This document shows, piece after piece, positions 1 through 8,224 of a stretch of 36,666 nucleotides of DNA. Positions within the stretch are counted from its first letter, which is position 1. Each line of letters opens with the position of its first letter. The notes under the pieces are model-generated. The model did not search any database and was not told the origin of the DNA. It saw nothing but the letters and a program-made list of their open reading frames with translations. Origin of the DNA: an uncultured Eubacteriales bacterium (GTDB lineage: Bacteria; Bacillota; Clostridia; Lachnospirales; Lachnospiraceae). The stretch is taken from assembly GCA_900549105.1 (NCBI GenBank), contig URND01000013.1:1-36666 (forward strand). Direction: 5' to 3'. Both the position numbers and the translations under genes were made by a program.

Positions 1-842
1 CAGCTCACACCGCAATCCCAGGAATAGGGCTGGGCATGCAGCCCCGAGCTGTTATCTGAAGCGCTGGCTGACAACAATATACTGCCGCCCTCACCTTCAT
101 ATAATACACCGCCGTCCGCAATATTGACGCGCACCGCCGGCTCTGATTTATCAATATTATCAACAACAATGTTCTGTCTTGTTTCATTTCCAAGGGCATC
201 CCGAACAACAAATTCAATATTTGTGTTGTCTTCAACAGTGATAAAATTATCCTTTATCCAGGTTTTACCGCCGTCAAAAGAATAAGCGCCCTCCGGATGA
301 AGTCCGGAACCTTTTGACCTTTCGGCTTCTCTGGCCGCATTTTCTCCGCTCACATTTTCCCCGGCCGCTGTCTGATAGTCTTCACATTCCACTGTAACTT
401 TCACAGGGCCGCTGGTCCATTCGGATATATCCTTTGTGACATTAACAATCTCCGGCCCCTGGGTATCGATATTCTGTACATCCACCTGAATATCTTCCGC
501 TTTCAGTCCGCTGTTTTCCGGCAATTGCAATTTCACCGTATAAACGCCATTTTCCTTAACCGTATATACGTCGTCGCCTGCGGCTCCGGCACTCTTTGCT
601 CCCTGCCATAAAAATGAAAATTCCGGAAGGGTCTTTCCGCTGTCCGGCACGGCCGAAGCTGTCAAAATAACCTCCTTCGTCCATTCCTCAGTATCCTTTT
701 CACATTGAAATACCCCTGCCTGCTGTTCTTTTATATCTCTAATCGGCTGACTATATTCCGTCTCTCCTGCACCATAGGCCATTGCCGGAAAAGCCAGCGC
801 CATTATCAAACCTGCTGCCGCAATTTTCTTAAACGCTGCCAT
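1..842 (-). CDS. Secreted Ig-like repeat protein, partial (C-terminus outside window)
   Basis: Open frame from an ATG at 842 that runs off the left edge with no stop; 280 codons are visible. Residues 1-23 are a Sec signal peptide: two Lys, a hydrophobic run, then a likely cleavage site after AMA or AYG. The rest is Thr/Val/Asp-rich beta-strand sequence resembling bacterial Ig-like surface repeats, with phrases such as DTQGPEIVNV, SFDGGKTW and VVRDALGNET. The last of these are typical of Ig-like or OmpL47-type repeats in secreted Firmicute proteins. AGGAGG lies 11 bases before the start. The protein is probably exported, and its ligand or surface-anchoring end is not visible. No specific function can be given. 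Confidence 0.8.
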   Translation of the reverse strand, partial: MAAFKKIAAAGLIMALAFPAMAYGAGETEYSQPIRDIKEQQAGVFQCEKDTEEWTKEVILTASAVPDSGKTLPEFSFLWQGAKSAGAAGDDVYTVKENGVYTVKLQLPENSGLKAEDIQVDVQNIDTQGPEIVNVTKDISEWTSGPVKVTVECEDYQTAAGENVSGENAAREAERSKGSGLHPEGAYSFDGGKTWIKDNFITVEDNTNIEFVVRDALGNETRQNIVVDNIDKSEPAVRVNIADGGVLYEGEGGSILLSASASDNSSGLHAQPYSWDCGVS

Positions 843-887
843 TTTTGATTATGCCTCCTGATTACCCCTATTTCTTCTCGTTCTTAT

Positions 888-917
888 ATAATAACACCAG
901 AAATAGGAAAGAATCAA
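888..917 (-). promoter_or_regulatory. Sigma-A-type promoter of the Ig-like protein gene
   Basis: Reading leftwards, a TTGATT -35 is followed after 18 bases by a TATTAT -10, about 45 bases before the ATG at 842. The rest of the gap up to gpsA is AT-rich, with a weak AAAATGT/ACATTTT inverted repeat but no convincing terminator. Confidence 0.5.
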
Positions 918-977
918 GAGAAAATGTCATTTTTTGTAACATTTTTTTAATTTTTATGAAATATAGTTAATTTTTAC

Positions 978-1934
978 TTAAAATTCATTTTTTAAACTGC
1001 GGGTAAAAAGGGATTCCAATGCCTCCGATGGTTCACGGCCCTCATAGAGAACCTCATAGACAGTATGGCAGATTGGCAGTTCCACATCATATTCCTTTTC
1101 CAGTTTCATCAATGCTTTGACCGTATAATACCCCTCGGCCAAATCATCGCTCTGCCTCCCCTGAACAAACAGCTCTCCAAAACGCCGGTTATGGCTGAAC
1201 TCTGAAAAAACGGTGGCCTCATAATCTCCAAGATGACACAGGCCATAGGCCGACAGTTCGTTGCCCCCCATCGCCTTAATTAACCGCGCCACTTCCCGCG
1301 TGCCCCGGGACATTAAAGCCCCCTTCAGGGTAGACAAATGAAAACCATCCAGCATGCCCGCCGCAATGCCAATCACATTTTTCGCCGCGCCGCCGATTTC
1401 ATTGCCGATTAAATCCTGCCCATAGTAAAATCGAATCAGCGGGCTTGAAAAAGACTCTACAAGTTCCGCTTTAACCTCTGCATTTTTGCTGTCGATAACC
1501 ATGCAGTTGGGAATCCCCCTCGTAAATTCCTGAACATGCCCCGGCCCCAGCCAAACCGCCACCACATTCGATTTATCCAGGTTTTCTTCGGCAATCTGGG
1601 ACAAACGCCGGCCGGTTTCAATCTCAATTCCCTTCATGCAGAGAACTATTTTTTTCTCTCTCAAATTCAAAGCCTTCAATTCATCCATCAATTTTTGAAG
1701 TCCCTGGGAATTCACAGATATAACAATCACTTCGGCCCCGGCCGCAATGGACAAATCCGTTGATAATCCTACGGATTCCGGCAATGTGAGCAGATTATTT
1801 TTCCTCTCTTTCAAAAAGCGCTGCATATGGGCAGACGTTTTTCTCCCATACAAAAATACCTGATGTCCGATAGAATCGAGATACCAGGTAATAAACGAGC
1901 CCCAGCGCCCGCAGCCAATCACTGTAATCTTCAT
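978..1934 (-). CDS. gpsA: NAD(P)H-dependent glycerol-3-phosphate dehydrogenase
   Basis: Cytosolic enzyme that reduces dihydroxyacetone phosphate to sn-glycerol-3-phosphate for phospholipid synthesis. The 318 residues begin with the Rossmann motif IGCGRWGS at about 5-12. A catalytic-domain block at about residues 170-190 includes NEIGGAAKNVIGIAAG with the conserved Lys, and SHNRRFGEL follows later. Length fits the family, at the short end. The ATG at 1934 is chosen because GAGGAG lies 8 bases upstream and the Rossmann strand then starts at residue 2; the open frame itself continues 37 codons further upstream without family similarity. The signature is somewhat divergent (LGPGHVQEF instead of the usual SGPSFA-type loop), so a specialised variant is possible. 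Confidence 0.85.
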   Translation of the reverse strand: MKITVIGCGRWGSFITWYLDSIGHQVFLYGRKTSAHMQRFLKERKNNLLTLPESVGLSTDLSIAAGAEVIVISVNSQGLQKLMDELKALNLREKKIVLCMKGIEIETGRRLSQIAEENLDKSNVVAVWLGPGHVQEFTRGIPNCMVIDSKNAEVKAELVESFSSPLIRFYYGQDLIGNEIGGAAKNVIGIAAGMLDGFHLSTLKGALMSRGTREVARLIKAMGGNELSAYGLCHLGDYEATVFSEFSHNRRFGELFVQGRQSDDLAEGYYTVKALMKLEKEYDVELPICHTVYEVLYEGREPSEALESLFTRSLKNEF

Positions 1935-1967
1935 CTCTTCGTCTCCTCTATACAATGATATATGATA

Positions 1968-1994
1968 AAAGCGTGGTGATTCACACCACGCTTT
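1968..1994 (-). terminator. Intrinsic terminator of the aminotransferase gene
   Basis: An 11-bp perfect stem (AAAGCGTGGTG / CACCACGCTTT) with a 5-base loop starts 6 bases after the aminotransferase stop. On the minus strand it is followed by TTTTATC. It separates this gene from gpsA. Confidence 0.8.
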
Positions 1995-1999
1995 ATATT

Positions 2000-3286
2000 T
2001 TACATGTTTTCCAATAATTTGTCTACACTGACAAGTTTCACGCAAAGAATAAACAAATCAACAGCCAGACTCAATTCATCCATTGACGGATAAGTCGGCG
2101 CAATACGGATGTTGCTGTCCTTCGGGTCCTTTCCATATGGATAAGTTGCCCCGGCGCCGGTCATCACAACGCCCGCTTCTTTGGCCTTGGAAACAATGGC
2201 CTTAGCGCAGCCTTCCATAGAATCAAAGCTGATAAAATAACCGCCGATCGGGCGAAGCCATTCGCCGATTCCCAGGCCGCCCAGTTCCTTATCCAGCTTG
2301 TCCAGAACAAGTTCAAATTTCGGACGGATAATCGCCGCATGTTTCATCATATGCTCGTGCATTCCGTCGATATCCTTAAAGAAACGCACATGGCGGAGCT
2401 GGTTCAGCTTATCATGGCCGATTGTCTGAATGGTCAGCTGCTTCTTAATATCTTCCAGGTTGGCCTGGGATGCACCAAGTGCAGCCACGCCGGAGCCCGG
2501 GAAGCTGACCTTTGATGTGGATACAAACTTATAGGCCAAATCCGGGTTGCCCGCTTTACGACATTCATCCAAAATCTCAAGAATGGTATCCTGCTTATCC
2601 GGGTATAAATGATGAATACAATAGGCATTGTCCCAGTAAAGACGGAAATCCTTCGCCGCCGGTTTTAAATGGGCAAAACGGTGAATCGTCTCATCCGAAT
2701 AGCTGATGCCCTGTGGATTGGAATATTTTGGCACACACCAGATTCCCTTAATTGCTTCATCCTCAGAAACCAGTTTTTCCACAACATCCATATCCGGTCC
2801 TTCCGGAGTCATCGGCACATTAATCATCTCAATGCCAAAATATTCGGTAATAGCAAAATGCCGGTCATATCCCGGAACAGGACAAAGGAATTTTACCTTG
2901 TCAAGCTTACACCATGGTGTATTTCCCATAACACCGTGAGTCATTGAACGAGCTACTGTATCATACATAACATTCAGACTTGAATTTCCATAAACAATGA
3001 TATCTTCCGCACGACATTCCATCATGGATGCCATTAATTCCTTTGCTTCCGGAAGACCATCCAAATTGCCATAATTCCGGCAATCCAAACCGTCTGCTGC
3101 GGTTAAATCTGCTCTGCTGTGAAATACATCCATCATTCCCATAGATAAGTCCATCTGCTCTGAAGATGGTTTACCTCTGGACATATCCAGTTTTAATCCC
3201 CGGGCTTTAAATTCATCATAAGCCTTCTCCAAATCGGATTTTAATGCTAAAAGTTCATCCTTACTCATCTGACTGTAAGCTTTCAT
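2000..3286 (-). CDS. MocR-type (class Ic) aspartate aminotransferase
   Basis: PLP-dependent fold-type I aminotransferase of 428 residues, of the Aminotran_MocR group (PF12897) that includes actinobacterial and clostridial aspartate aminotransferases. It likely interconverts aspartate and 2-oxoglutarate with oxaloacetate and glutamate. Visible marks are SRGKPSSEQMDLS near 36-48, YGNSSLNVMYDT near 99-110, KYSNPQG at 187-193, DNAY at 219-222 and the PLP Schiff-base lysine in STSKVSFPGSG (K259). The ATG at 3286 is preceded by GGGAGGAAATG. It has its own promoter and terminator. Substrate preference is inferred from the family; the DNA-binding domain of true MocR regulators is absent. Confidence 0.85.
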   Translation of the reverse strand: MKAYSQMSKDELLALKSDLEKAYDEFKARGLKLDMSRGKPSSEQMDLSMGMMDVFHSRADLTAADGLDCRNYGNLDGLPEAKELMASMMECRAEDIIVYGNSSLNVMYDTVARSMTHGVMGNTPWCKLDKVKFLCPVPGYDRHFAITEYFGIEMINVPMTPEGPDMDVVEKLVSEDEAIKGIWCVPKYSNPQGISYSDETIHRFAHLKPAAKDFRLYWDNAYCIHHLYPDKQDTILEILDECRKAGNPDLAYKFVSTSKVSFPGSGVAALGASQANLEDIKKQLTIQTIGHDKLNQLRHVRFFKDIDGMHEHMMKHAAIIRPKFELVLDKLDKELGGLGIGEWLRPIGGYFISFDSMEGCAKAIVSKAKEAGVVMTGAGATYPYGKDPKDSNIRIAPTYPSMDELSLAVDLFILCVKLVSVDKLLENM

Positions 3287-3321
3287 GTGTCATTTCCTCC
3301 CTGTCACTTTATCAATGTTAA

Positions 3322-3350
3322 ATTATACACCAAAGTTTATTCTGTGATAA
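3322..3350 (-). promoter_or_regulatory. Promoter of the MocR-type aminotransferase
   Basis: TTATCA (-35), 17 bases, TATAAT (-10), about 35 bases upstream of the ATG at 3286. It lies in the 71-base gap after the C-S lyase gene. Confidence 0.6.
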
Positions 3351-3357
3351 GCCTTTT

Positions 3358-4524
3358 TTATAAAATATTTTTAAATCTCATAAGAGCTTCCTTTAAAACA
3401 CTTCTCGGACAGGCAATATTAATTCTCTGGAAGCCCTCGCCCTCCCTGCCAAACATGCTGCCGCCGTCCAGCCAGAGTTTTGCCTGATTTAAAACTTTTT
3501 CATTTAACTCCCCATCCGAATAGCCAAGGTCCCGGCAATCCAGCCAGACCAAATAAGTTCCCTCCGGCTCCACTAAATGGATGCCCGGCAATTCTTCCTT
3601 TACGAAATTGCGCACAAAATCCAGATTTTCACTGAGATAAGCCTTCAAAGCCTCCAGCCATGGCCGTCCAAAGCGGTAGGCCGCCTGAGCCGCATAAATT
3701 CCCATCATATTCGGACTGCTGTAGCCGGTCCTGCTCAAAGCCCTGACAAAAGATTTTCGGATTTCAGGATTGGAAATAAAAATGTTGGAAATCTGAAGTC
3801 CTGCCAGATTGAAGGTCTTGCTCGGCGCCGTGCATATCACCGAGTGGTCGGCAAAGGCTTCCCCCAAAGAGGCAAAGATATGATGGGTATATCCGGCATA
3901 GGTAAAATCACAGTGAATTTCATCGGAAACGACAATCACGCCGCAGGCCCGGCATATTTCACCCATGCGTATTAATTCCTCCCGCTTCCATACCCGTCCC
4001 ACAGGGTTGTGGGGACTGCACAGTATAAACAATTTTACATTATTTTCCCGAATTTTATTTTCAAAGTCATCAAAATCGACGACATATTTTCCGTCTTTAC
4101 AGCACAGAGAATTCCGGACAACCTTCCGCCCATTCCGCTCAATCGATGCGGCAAAAGGATAATAAACCGGCGTTTGAATCAGCACGGCATCTCCCGGCTC
4201 AGTCAAGCCCCTCACGGCAGTGGACACAGCAAAGACTACCCCAGGAACCTTTACCATCCATTCTTTCTCCGGCCGCCATCCAAAACCTTCATCAAACCAA
4301 TTTGCCACCGCTTCGAAATAATCTTCTTTTGTATCCGTATATCCATAAATTCCGTGCTCCGCCGCCCGCATCAGGGCCTCCCGCACCTCTTTCGGAGACT
4401 CAAAATCCATGTCGGCCACCCAAAGAGATAAAACATCCTCCGGCTTATGGAATTCATTCATAAAATCATATTTCAGACAGTTTGTATTTTTTCTATTGAC
4501 AACCTTATCAAAATCAAAACTCAT
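3358..4524 (-). CDS. MalY/PatB-family PLP-dependent C-S lyase (cystathionine beta-lyase-like)
   Basis: 388-residue fold-type I PLP enzyme. The opening motif SLWVADMDFESP (about 33-44), SPHNPVGRVW (170-179), SDEIHCDF (200-207) and the PLP lysine in APSKTFNLAGLQ (K236) are the hallmarks of the MalY/PatB family. These enzymes cleave cystathionine or cysteine conjugates to a thiol (or homocysteine), pyruvate and ammonia. The ATG at 4524 is preferred: GGAGG lies 8 bases upstream, and the longer reading would start on a TTG inside that site. It is transcribed in the same direction as the next aminotransferase gene with no clear terminator between them, so partial co-transcription is likely. Whether it serves methionine synthesis or sulfide release cannot be told here. 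Confidence 0.85.
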   Translation of the reverse strand: MSFDFDKVVNRKNTNCLKYDFMNEFHKPEDVLSLWVADMDFESPKEVREALMRAAEHGIYGYTDTKEDYFEAVANWFDEGFGWRPEKEWMVKVPGVVFAVSTAVRGLTEPGDAVLIQTPVYYPFAASIERNGRKVVRNSLCCKDGKYVVDFDDFENKIRENNVKLFILCSPHNPVGRVWKREELIRMGEICRACGVIVVSDEIHCDFTYAGYTHHIFASLGEAFADHSVICTAPSKTFNLAGLQISNIFISNPEIRKSFVRALSRTGYSSPNMMGIYAAQAAYRFGRPWLEALKAYLSENLDFVRNFVKEELPGIHLVEPEGTYLVWLDCRDLGYSDGELNEKVLNQAKLWLDGGSMFGREGEGFQRINIACPRSVLKEALMRFKNIL

Positions 4525-4552
4525 CTTGTATTCCTCCAAGAATTTGAATTGG

Positions 4553-4593
4553 AAAAAGGGGATATCCCCATCTTTCGACTTTGGATATCCCCC
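4553..4593 (-). terminator. Terminator of the rnf operon
   Basis: Inverted repeat GGGGATATCC / GGATATCCCC (10 bp) with a 15-base loop, followed on the minus strand by CTTTTTCC. It lies just past the end of rnfB. Each arm also contains the palindrome GGATATCC. Confidence 0.75.
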
Positions 4594-4619
4594 ACTGCTC
4601 AGCTTTTATCAGCTTTTAA

Positions 4620-5387
4620 TTACTGAATAGCATGTACTGGGCAAACTTCTTTACAATGACCGCAGTTTGTACATTTATCGTAGTCAATTGTAGCATTGAA
4701 GTTTGTTACGGTAATCGCGCCAGCTTCACATTCTTTCTGACACTTCATACAACCGATACAGCCAACTTTACATGTTTTTCTTGTCTCAGCGCCTTTGTCT
4801 TTATTGACACAACGTACATGCTGTGTGAATTTCAAAGGCTCGATAATAATGATATGCTTTGGACAAGCTTTTGCACAAAGTCCACAACCTACACAAAGAT
4901 CTGTGTTTACAGTAGCAAGACCATTGCAGATTGTAATTGCATTTTCCGGGCAGACAGCGGCACAATCGCCATGGCCAAGACAGCCGTACTGACATGCACT
5001 GTCACCGCTCCACATAAGGCTTACAGCCTGGCATGTATCGATACCTTCGTAATCAACCTTCTGATTAACAGCATCGCATGTACCTGCACACTGGATAATA
5101 GCAACCTTTTTCTCCATAGAACCTGCGGAAACACCTAAGATTTCTGCACATTCTGCGGCAACATCCGGACCACCCGGGGAGCAGAGACCAACTTCAGCAG
5201 TACCTGCTGCCAAAGCGGCTGCGTAACCGGAACAGCCGGCAAAACCACAGGCACCACAGTTAGCGCCTGGCAAAACGCCTACAATCGCTTCTTCTTTTTC
5301 ATTTACCGGCACGGCAAATACGATAGAAGCTACGGAAAGAATCAGACCTGCAATAAGGCCGATTACTACAACAACAATTATTCCCAT
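4620..5387 (-). CDS. rnfB: Rnf complex iron-sulfur subunit RnfB
   Basis: Electron-entry subunit of the ferredoxin:NAD+ oxidoreductase that couples electron flow to Na+ or H+ export. The 255 residues start with one membrane anchor (3-26). A CGACGFAGC-type 4Fe-4S motif follows (C44, C47, C52, C69), then four ferredoxin-like clusters at about 136-146, 165-175, 210-220 and 239-249 (for example CVGCGLCAKACP). AAGGAGG is placed well before the ATG at 5387, and the gene lies 13 bases after rnfA. As last gene of rnfCDGEAB it is followed by the operon terminator. The gene order matches clostridial rnf operons. Confidence 0.96.
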   Translation of the reverse strand: MGIIVVVVIGLIAGLILSVASIVFAVPVNEKEEAIVGVLPGANCGACGFAGCSGYAAALAAGTAEVGLCSPGGPDVAAECAEILGVSAGSMEKKVAIIQCAGTCDAVNQKVDYEGIDTCQAVSLMWSGDSACQYGCLGHGDCAAVCPENAITICNGLATVNTDLCVGCGLCAKACPKHIIIIEPLKFTQHVRCVNKDKGAETRKTCKVGCIGCMKCQKECEAGAITVTNFNATIDYDKCTNCGHCKEVCPVHAIQ

Positions 5388-5400
5388 GAGTAAATCCTCC

Positions 5401-5997
5401 TTAATTGAACAAGCCGTCTACTAATCCCTGGAATCCAAGGAAAGAACAAGCAACAATAGATGCAGCTACTAATACAATTGGAAGTCCCTGAAGGAATTTT
5501 GGAACATCACTGGTTTCCATACGGCCACGAACACCTGCAAAAATCGCCATAGCAAGCATGAAACCAAAACCAGCACCAACAGTATTTACAATAGACTCAA
5601 TGAAGTTATAACCTTCATCAATATTTAATACAGTAACACCGAGTACGGCACAGTTTGTTGTAATCAGAGGAAGGTAAATACCAAGCGCTGAATACAACGA
5701 TGGAACATATTTCTTTAAGAAAATTTCTACAAACTGTACCAATGCAGCAATAATCAAAATGAATACGATTGTCTGCAAATATCCTAAACCGTTAGGGTCA
5801 AGAATGAATGTCTGGATTGGCCATGTAACACATGTAGCCAAAGTCATAACGAAGATAACGGCCACACTCATACCAACGGCTGTATCCAGCTTCTTGGATA
5901 CGCCAAGGAATGGACAAATACCTAAGAATTTGGACAATACGAAGTTGTTCGTAAGAATAGCTGCCAAAAAGATTGAAACTAAACCTGTAACTGACAT
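5401..5997 (-). CDS. rnfA: Rnf complex membrane subunit RnfA
   Basis: 198-residue integral membrane protein with about six transmembrane segments. It carries the conserved Cys in FLGICPFLG (about 24-32), which with the matching Cys of RnfE is known to hold an iron-sulfur centre inside the membrane. RnfA and RnfE are homologous, face each other in inverted topology and form the ion-conducting core. The start overlaps the rnfE stop by one base (TAATG), indicating translational coupling. Confidence 0.95.
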   Translation of the reverse strand: MSVTGLVSIFLAAILTNNFVLSKFLGICPFLGVSKKLDTAVGMSVAVIFVMTLATCVTWPIQTFILDPNGLGYLQTIVFILIIAALVQFVEIFLKKYVPSLYSALGIYLPLITTNCAVLGVTVLNIDEGYNFIESIVNTVGAGFGFMLAMAIFAGVRGRMETSDVPKFLQGLPIVLVAASIVACSFLGFQGLVDGLFN

Positions 5998-6683
5998 TAT
6001 TCACATCCTCCTTTCTCAGCCTGACCACAACCTGCTGCTGCAGGACAGCCTGCACATCCGAGTTTTGCAGGTGCTTTGCCCTTCTTTTCAGCCAGTTTGT
6101 TGGCACATGCCATCAACATACCGAATACAAAGAAACCGCCCGGAGCCAGAATCAAAATCAACATTGGGTCAATAGCCTTCGGGATAATCTGCATGCCGAA
6201 CCATGTTCCGGCGCCGATGATCTCACGGATACTGCCCATGATCGTAAGGGCAATCGTAAAACCAAGGCCCATACCGATACCATCAATGATAGATGGCAAT
6301 ACAGGGTTTTTACCTGCAAAACTTTCTGCTCTACCAAGGATGATACAGTTAACTACGATCAGAGGAAGGAAAATACCTAACGCACTGTCCAAAGCCGGCA
6401 CGAAAGCTTTTACAAGCATCTGCAGGATGGATACGAATGCGGCGATAATTGTAATATAAACCGGAATATGAATCTTATCCGGAATAATGTTTCTTAACAA
6501 AGAAATAAGAGCATTGGAACAAATCAATACAGCCGTCGCTGCGAGACCCATACCTACACCGTTGAATGCCATTGTTGTAACGGCCAATGTAGGACAAGTA
6601 CCGATAACCAGACGTAATACAGGGTTTTCTTTAACAAAGCCGGCTGTAAAAATCTCCCATAAACTTTTCTGTTTTTTAGCCAT
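5997..6683 (-). CDS. rnfE: Rnf complex membrane subunit RnfE with Cys-rich tail
   Basis: 228-residue integral membrane partner of RnfA. The membrane core carries LRLVIGTCPTLA (about 24-35) with the conserved cluster-binding Cys. It ends in an extra cytoplasmic tail (about 205-228) with five cysteines in the pattern C-x2-C-x5-C-x8-C near GCAGCP, AAGCGQ and GGCE. Such a tail is not part of the minimal RnfE fold. It could bind metal or serve as an electron or redox site, but this is inference. One-base overlaps (TAATG) with rnfG upstream and rnfA downstream. Confidence 0.95.
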   Translation of the reverse strand: MAKKQKSLWEIFTAGFVKENPVLRLVIGTCPTLAVTTMAFNGVGMGLAATAVLICSNALISLLRNIIPDKIHIPVYITIIAAFVSILQMLVKAFVPALDSALGIFLPLIVVNCIILGRAESFAGKNPVLPSIIDGIGMGLGFTIALTIMGSIREIIGAGTWFGMQIIPKAIDPMLILILAPGGFFVFGMLMACANKLAEKKGKAPAKLGCAGCPAAAGCGQAEKGGCE

Positions 6684-7255
6684 TAGTTTGCACCTCCTGT
6701 AATCTGCTGATAAGCTTCAATTGCATAATTTACAGAGTTTGTAACAGCGTTGGTTGTAATCGTTGCACCGGAAATCGCATCAACCTGATTGTCTGCGGTT
6801 TTACCGGTTTTAGTTACTTCAAAAACGCCGCCTTCAGGAATAGGCATCACGTACTGGGCTGTGAAAGCCGGGTCGGACTGAGCTTTCATACCAAGTCCAG
6901 GAGTTTCGTTACACTCTACAACTTTAACGCCTGTAATCTCGCCCTCAGCGGAAATACCTGTCATAACGCCGACAGCGCCGCCGTAACCTTTATAGGATGT
7001 ACTGAAAACATAGCCTGCGCCGTTCGCTGCCGCATAATATTCGATATCCCCTGAGGAAATAGACATTGTTTCTGTGGAGAAGCTGTCTGCTTCAGGAAGT
7101 ACTTCCATCTTAGCTTCATCCGCTGTCTGCTGATTTAAAACTGCAATCTTTTCTGCTGTCAGGCTGTTTGTACCTACAACGGCTGCCGTAAACACAAGAC
7201 AAACGCCAACTAATACAGAGGTAGGCCCAATAATATCTTTAGGATTCATGTTCAT
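6683..7255 (-). CDS. rnfG: Rnf complex FMN-binding subunit RnfG
   Basis: 190-residue protein with one N-terminal membrane anchor (about 10-30) and an FMN_bind domain outside the membrane. ETPGLGMKA lies at 117-125. The flavinylation motif is DAISGAT at 159-165, with T165 the expected site of the covalent phosphoester bond to FMN. That bond is made by ApbE-type transferases, and apbE lies directly upstream of this operon. The start overlaps the rnfD stop by one base. Confidence 0.95.
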   Translation of the reverse strand: MNMNPKDIIGPTSVLVGVCLVFTAAVVGTNSLTAEKIAVLNQQTADEAKMEVLPEADSFSTETMSISSGDIEYYAAANGAGYVFSTSYKGYGGAVGVMTGISAEGEITGVKVVECNETPGLGMKAQSDPAFTAQYVMPIPEGGVFEVTKTGKTADNQVDAISGATITTNAVTNSVNYAIEAYQQITGGAN

Positions 7256-8205
7256 TATTTGGAAGCCTCCTTTCCAGCACCAAATGTCTTCGGTGTTGTA
7301 AGATTTTCAATATGTGGTGTCAGGATGTTCATCAGCAGGATGGAGAAGGAAACGCCTTCTGGAAGAGAACCGAACTGACGAATCATAACTGTGATGATAC
7401 CACAACCGATAGCGTAAATAACTTTACCTTTATTTGTGATAGGGCTTGTAACATAGTCTGTTGCCATGAAGATTGCACCGAGGAAAAGACCGCCGGAGAG
7501 AATCTGCATAACAGGGTCCTGACCTAAAACTGCGGAGAATACAAATACAGTTGCAATGTAGCAAACCGGAATTGTAGGGCTGATAACTTTTTTAGCTACC
7601 AAATAGATTCCGCCGATTAACAAACCAAGAATACATGTTTCACCAAGACATCCTGCTCTTTCGCCAAGGAACATCTGCATATATGTAGGAAGTTCTGCTG
7701 TATTGCCGGCTGTGATCAATGCCAGCGGTGTTGCTGTGGAAGTTGCATCAACAGCGCCTCTCCATGCAAATGGGGCAACCCAGGTTGTCATACGTAATGC
7801 AAAAGAAGTCATTAAGATAATACGGGCTGTAATAGCCGGGTTTGCAAAGTTGTGGCCGAGACCGCCGAACATCTGCTTAACCATAACGATAGCAACAACG
7901 CCGCCGACAGCTGCAATCCAGAATGGAAGCGTTGCCGGATAGTTGAATGCTAAAAGCATACCTGTAACAACAGCACTAAGGTCACCAACCGTCTGCTCAC
8001 GTTTCATAACCTTACGTGAAATGTACTCGGAAATAACACAGGCTGCCACTGTAACAACAACAAGCGCCAGTGCTCTAGGTCCGAAATAGTAAACTGATGC
8101 AATTAAAGCAGGAACCATTGCGATAATAACATCAAGCATGATATTTCTGGTCTTCACCGTGCTGGAAAGATGCGGCGATGAAGAAACGATTAATTTACCA
8201 TCCAT
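7255..8205 (-). CDS. rnfD: Rnf complex membrane flavoprotein RnfD
   Basis: 316-residue polytopic membrane subunit of the NqrB/RnfD family. N-terminal SSSPHLSS (8-15) is typical. The covalent-FMN motif is DATSTATPL at 153-161, with T159 the expected flavinylated residue. Eight or more hydrophobic segments follow the family pattern. An AGGTG site precedes the ATG at 8205, 19 bases after rnfC. It passes electrons between RnfC/RnfG and the membrane core in the known complex. Confidence 0.95.
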   Translation of the reverse strand: MDGKLIVSSSPHLSSTVKTRNIMLDVIIAMVPALIASVYYFGPRALALVVVTVAACVISEYISRKVMKREQTVGDLSAVVTGMLLAFNYPATLPFWIAAVGGVVAIVMVKQMFGGLGHNFANPAITARIILMTSFALRMTTWVAPFAWRGAVDATSTATPLALITAGNTAELPTYMQMFLGERAGCLGETCILGLLIGGIYLVAKKVISPTIPVCYIATVFVFSAVLGQDPVMQILSGGLFLGAIFMATDYVTSPITNKGKVIYAIGCGIITVMIRQFGSLPEGVSFSILLMNILTPHIENLTTPKTFGAGKEASK

Positions 8206-8224
8206 TGTTTATTACACCTACTTT

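Noticed and set aside
918..945. AAAATGT / ACATTTT inverted repeat as a gpsA terminator
   Set aside because: AT-only 7-bp stem with a long loop and no clean T tract; too weak to call.
4632..5138. 168-codon plus-strand frame opposite rnfB
   Set aside because: Shadow of the Cys-rich rnfB sequence; the minus-strand gene has clear ferredoxin motifs and a ribosome site.
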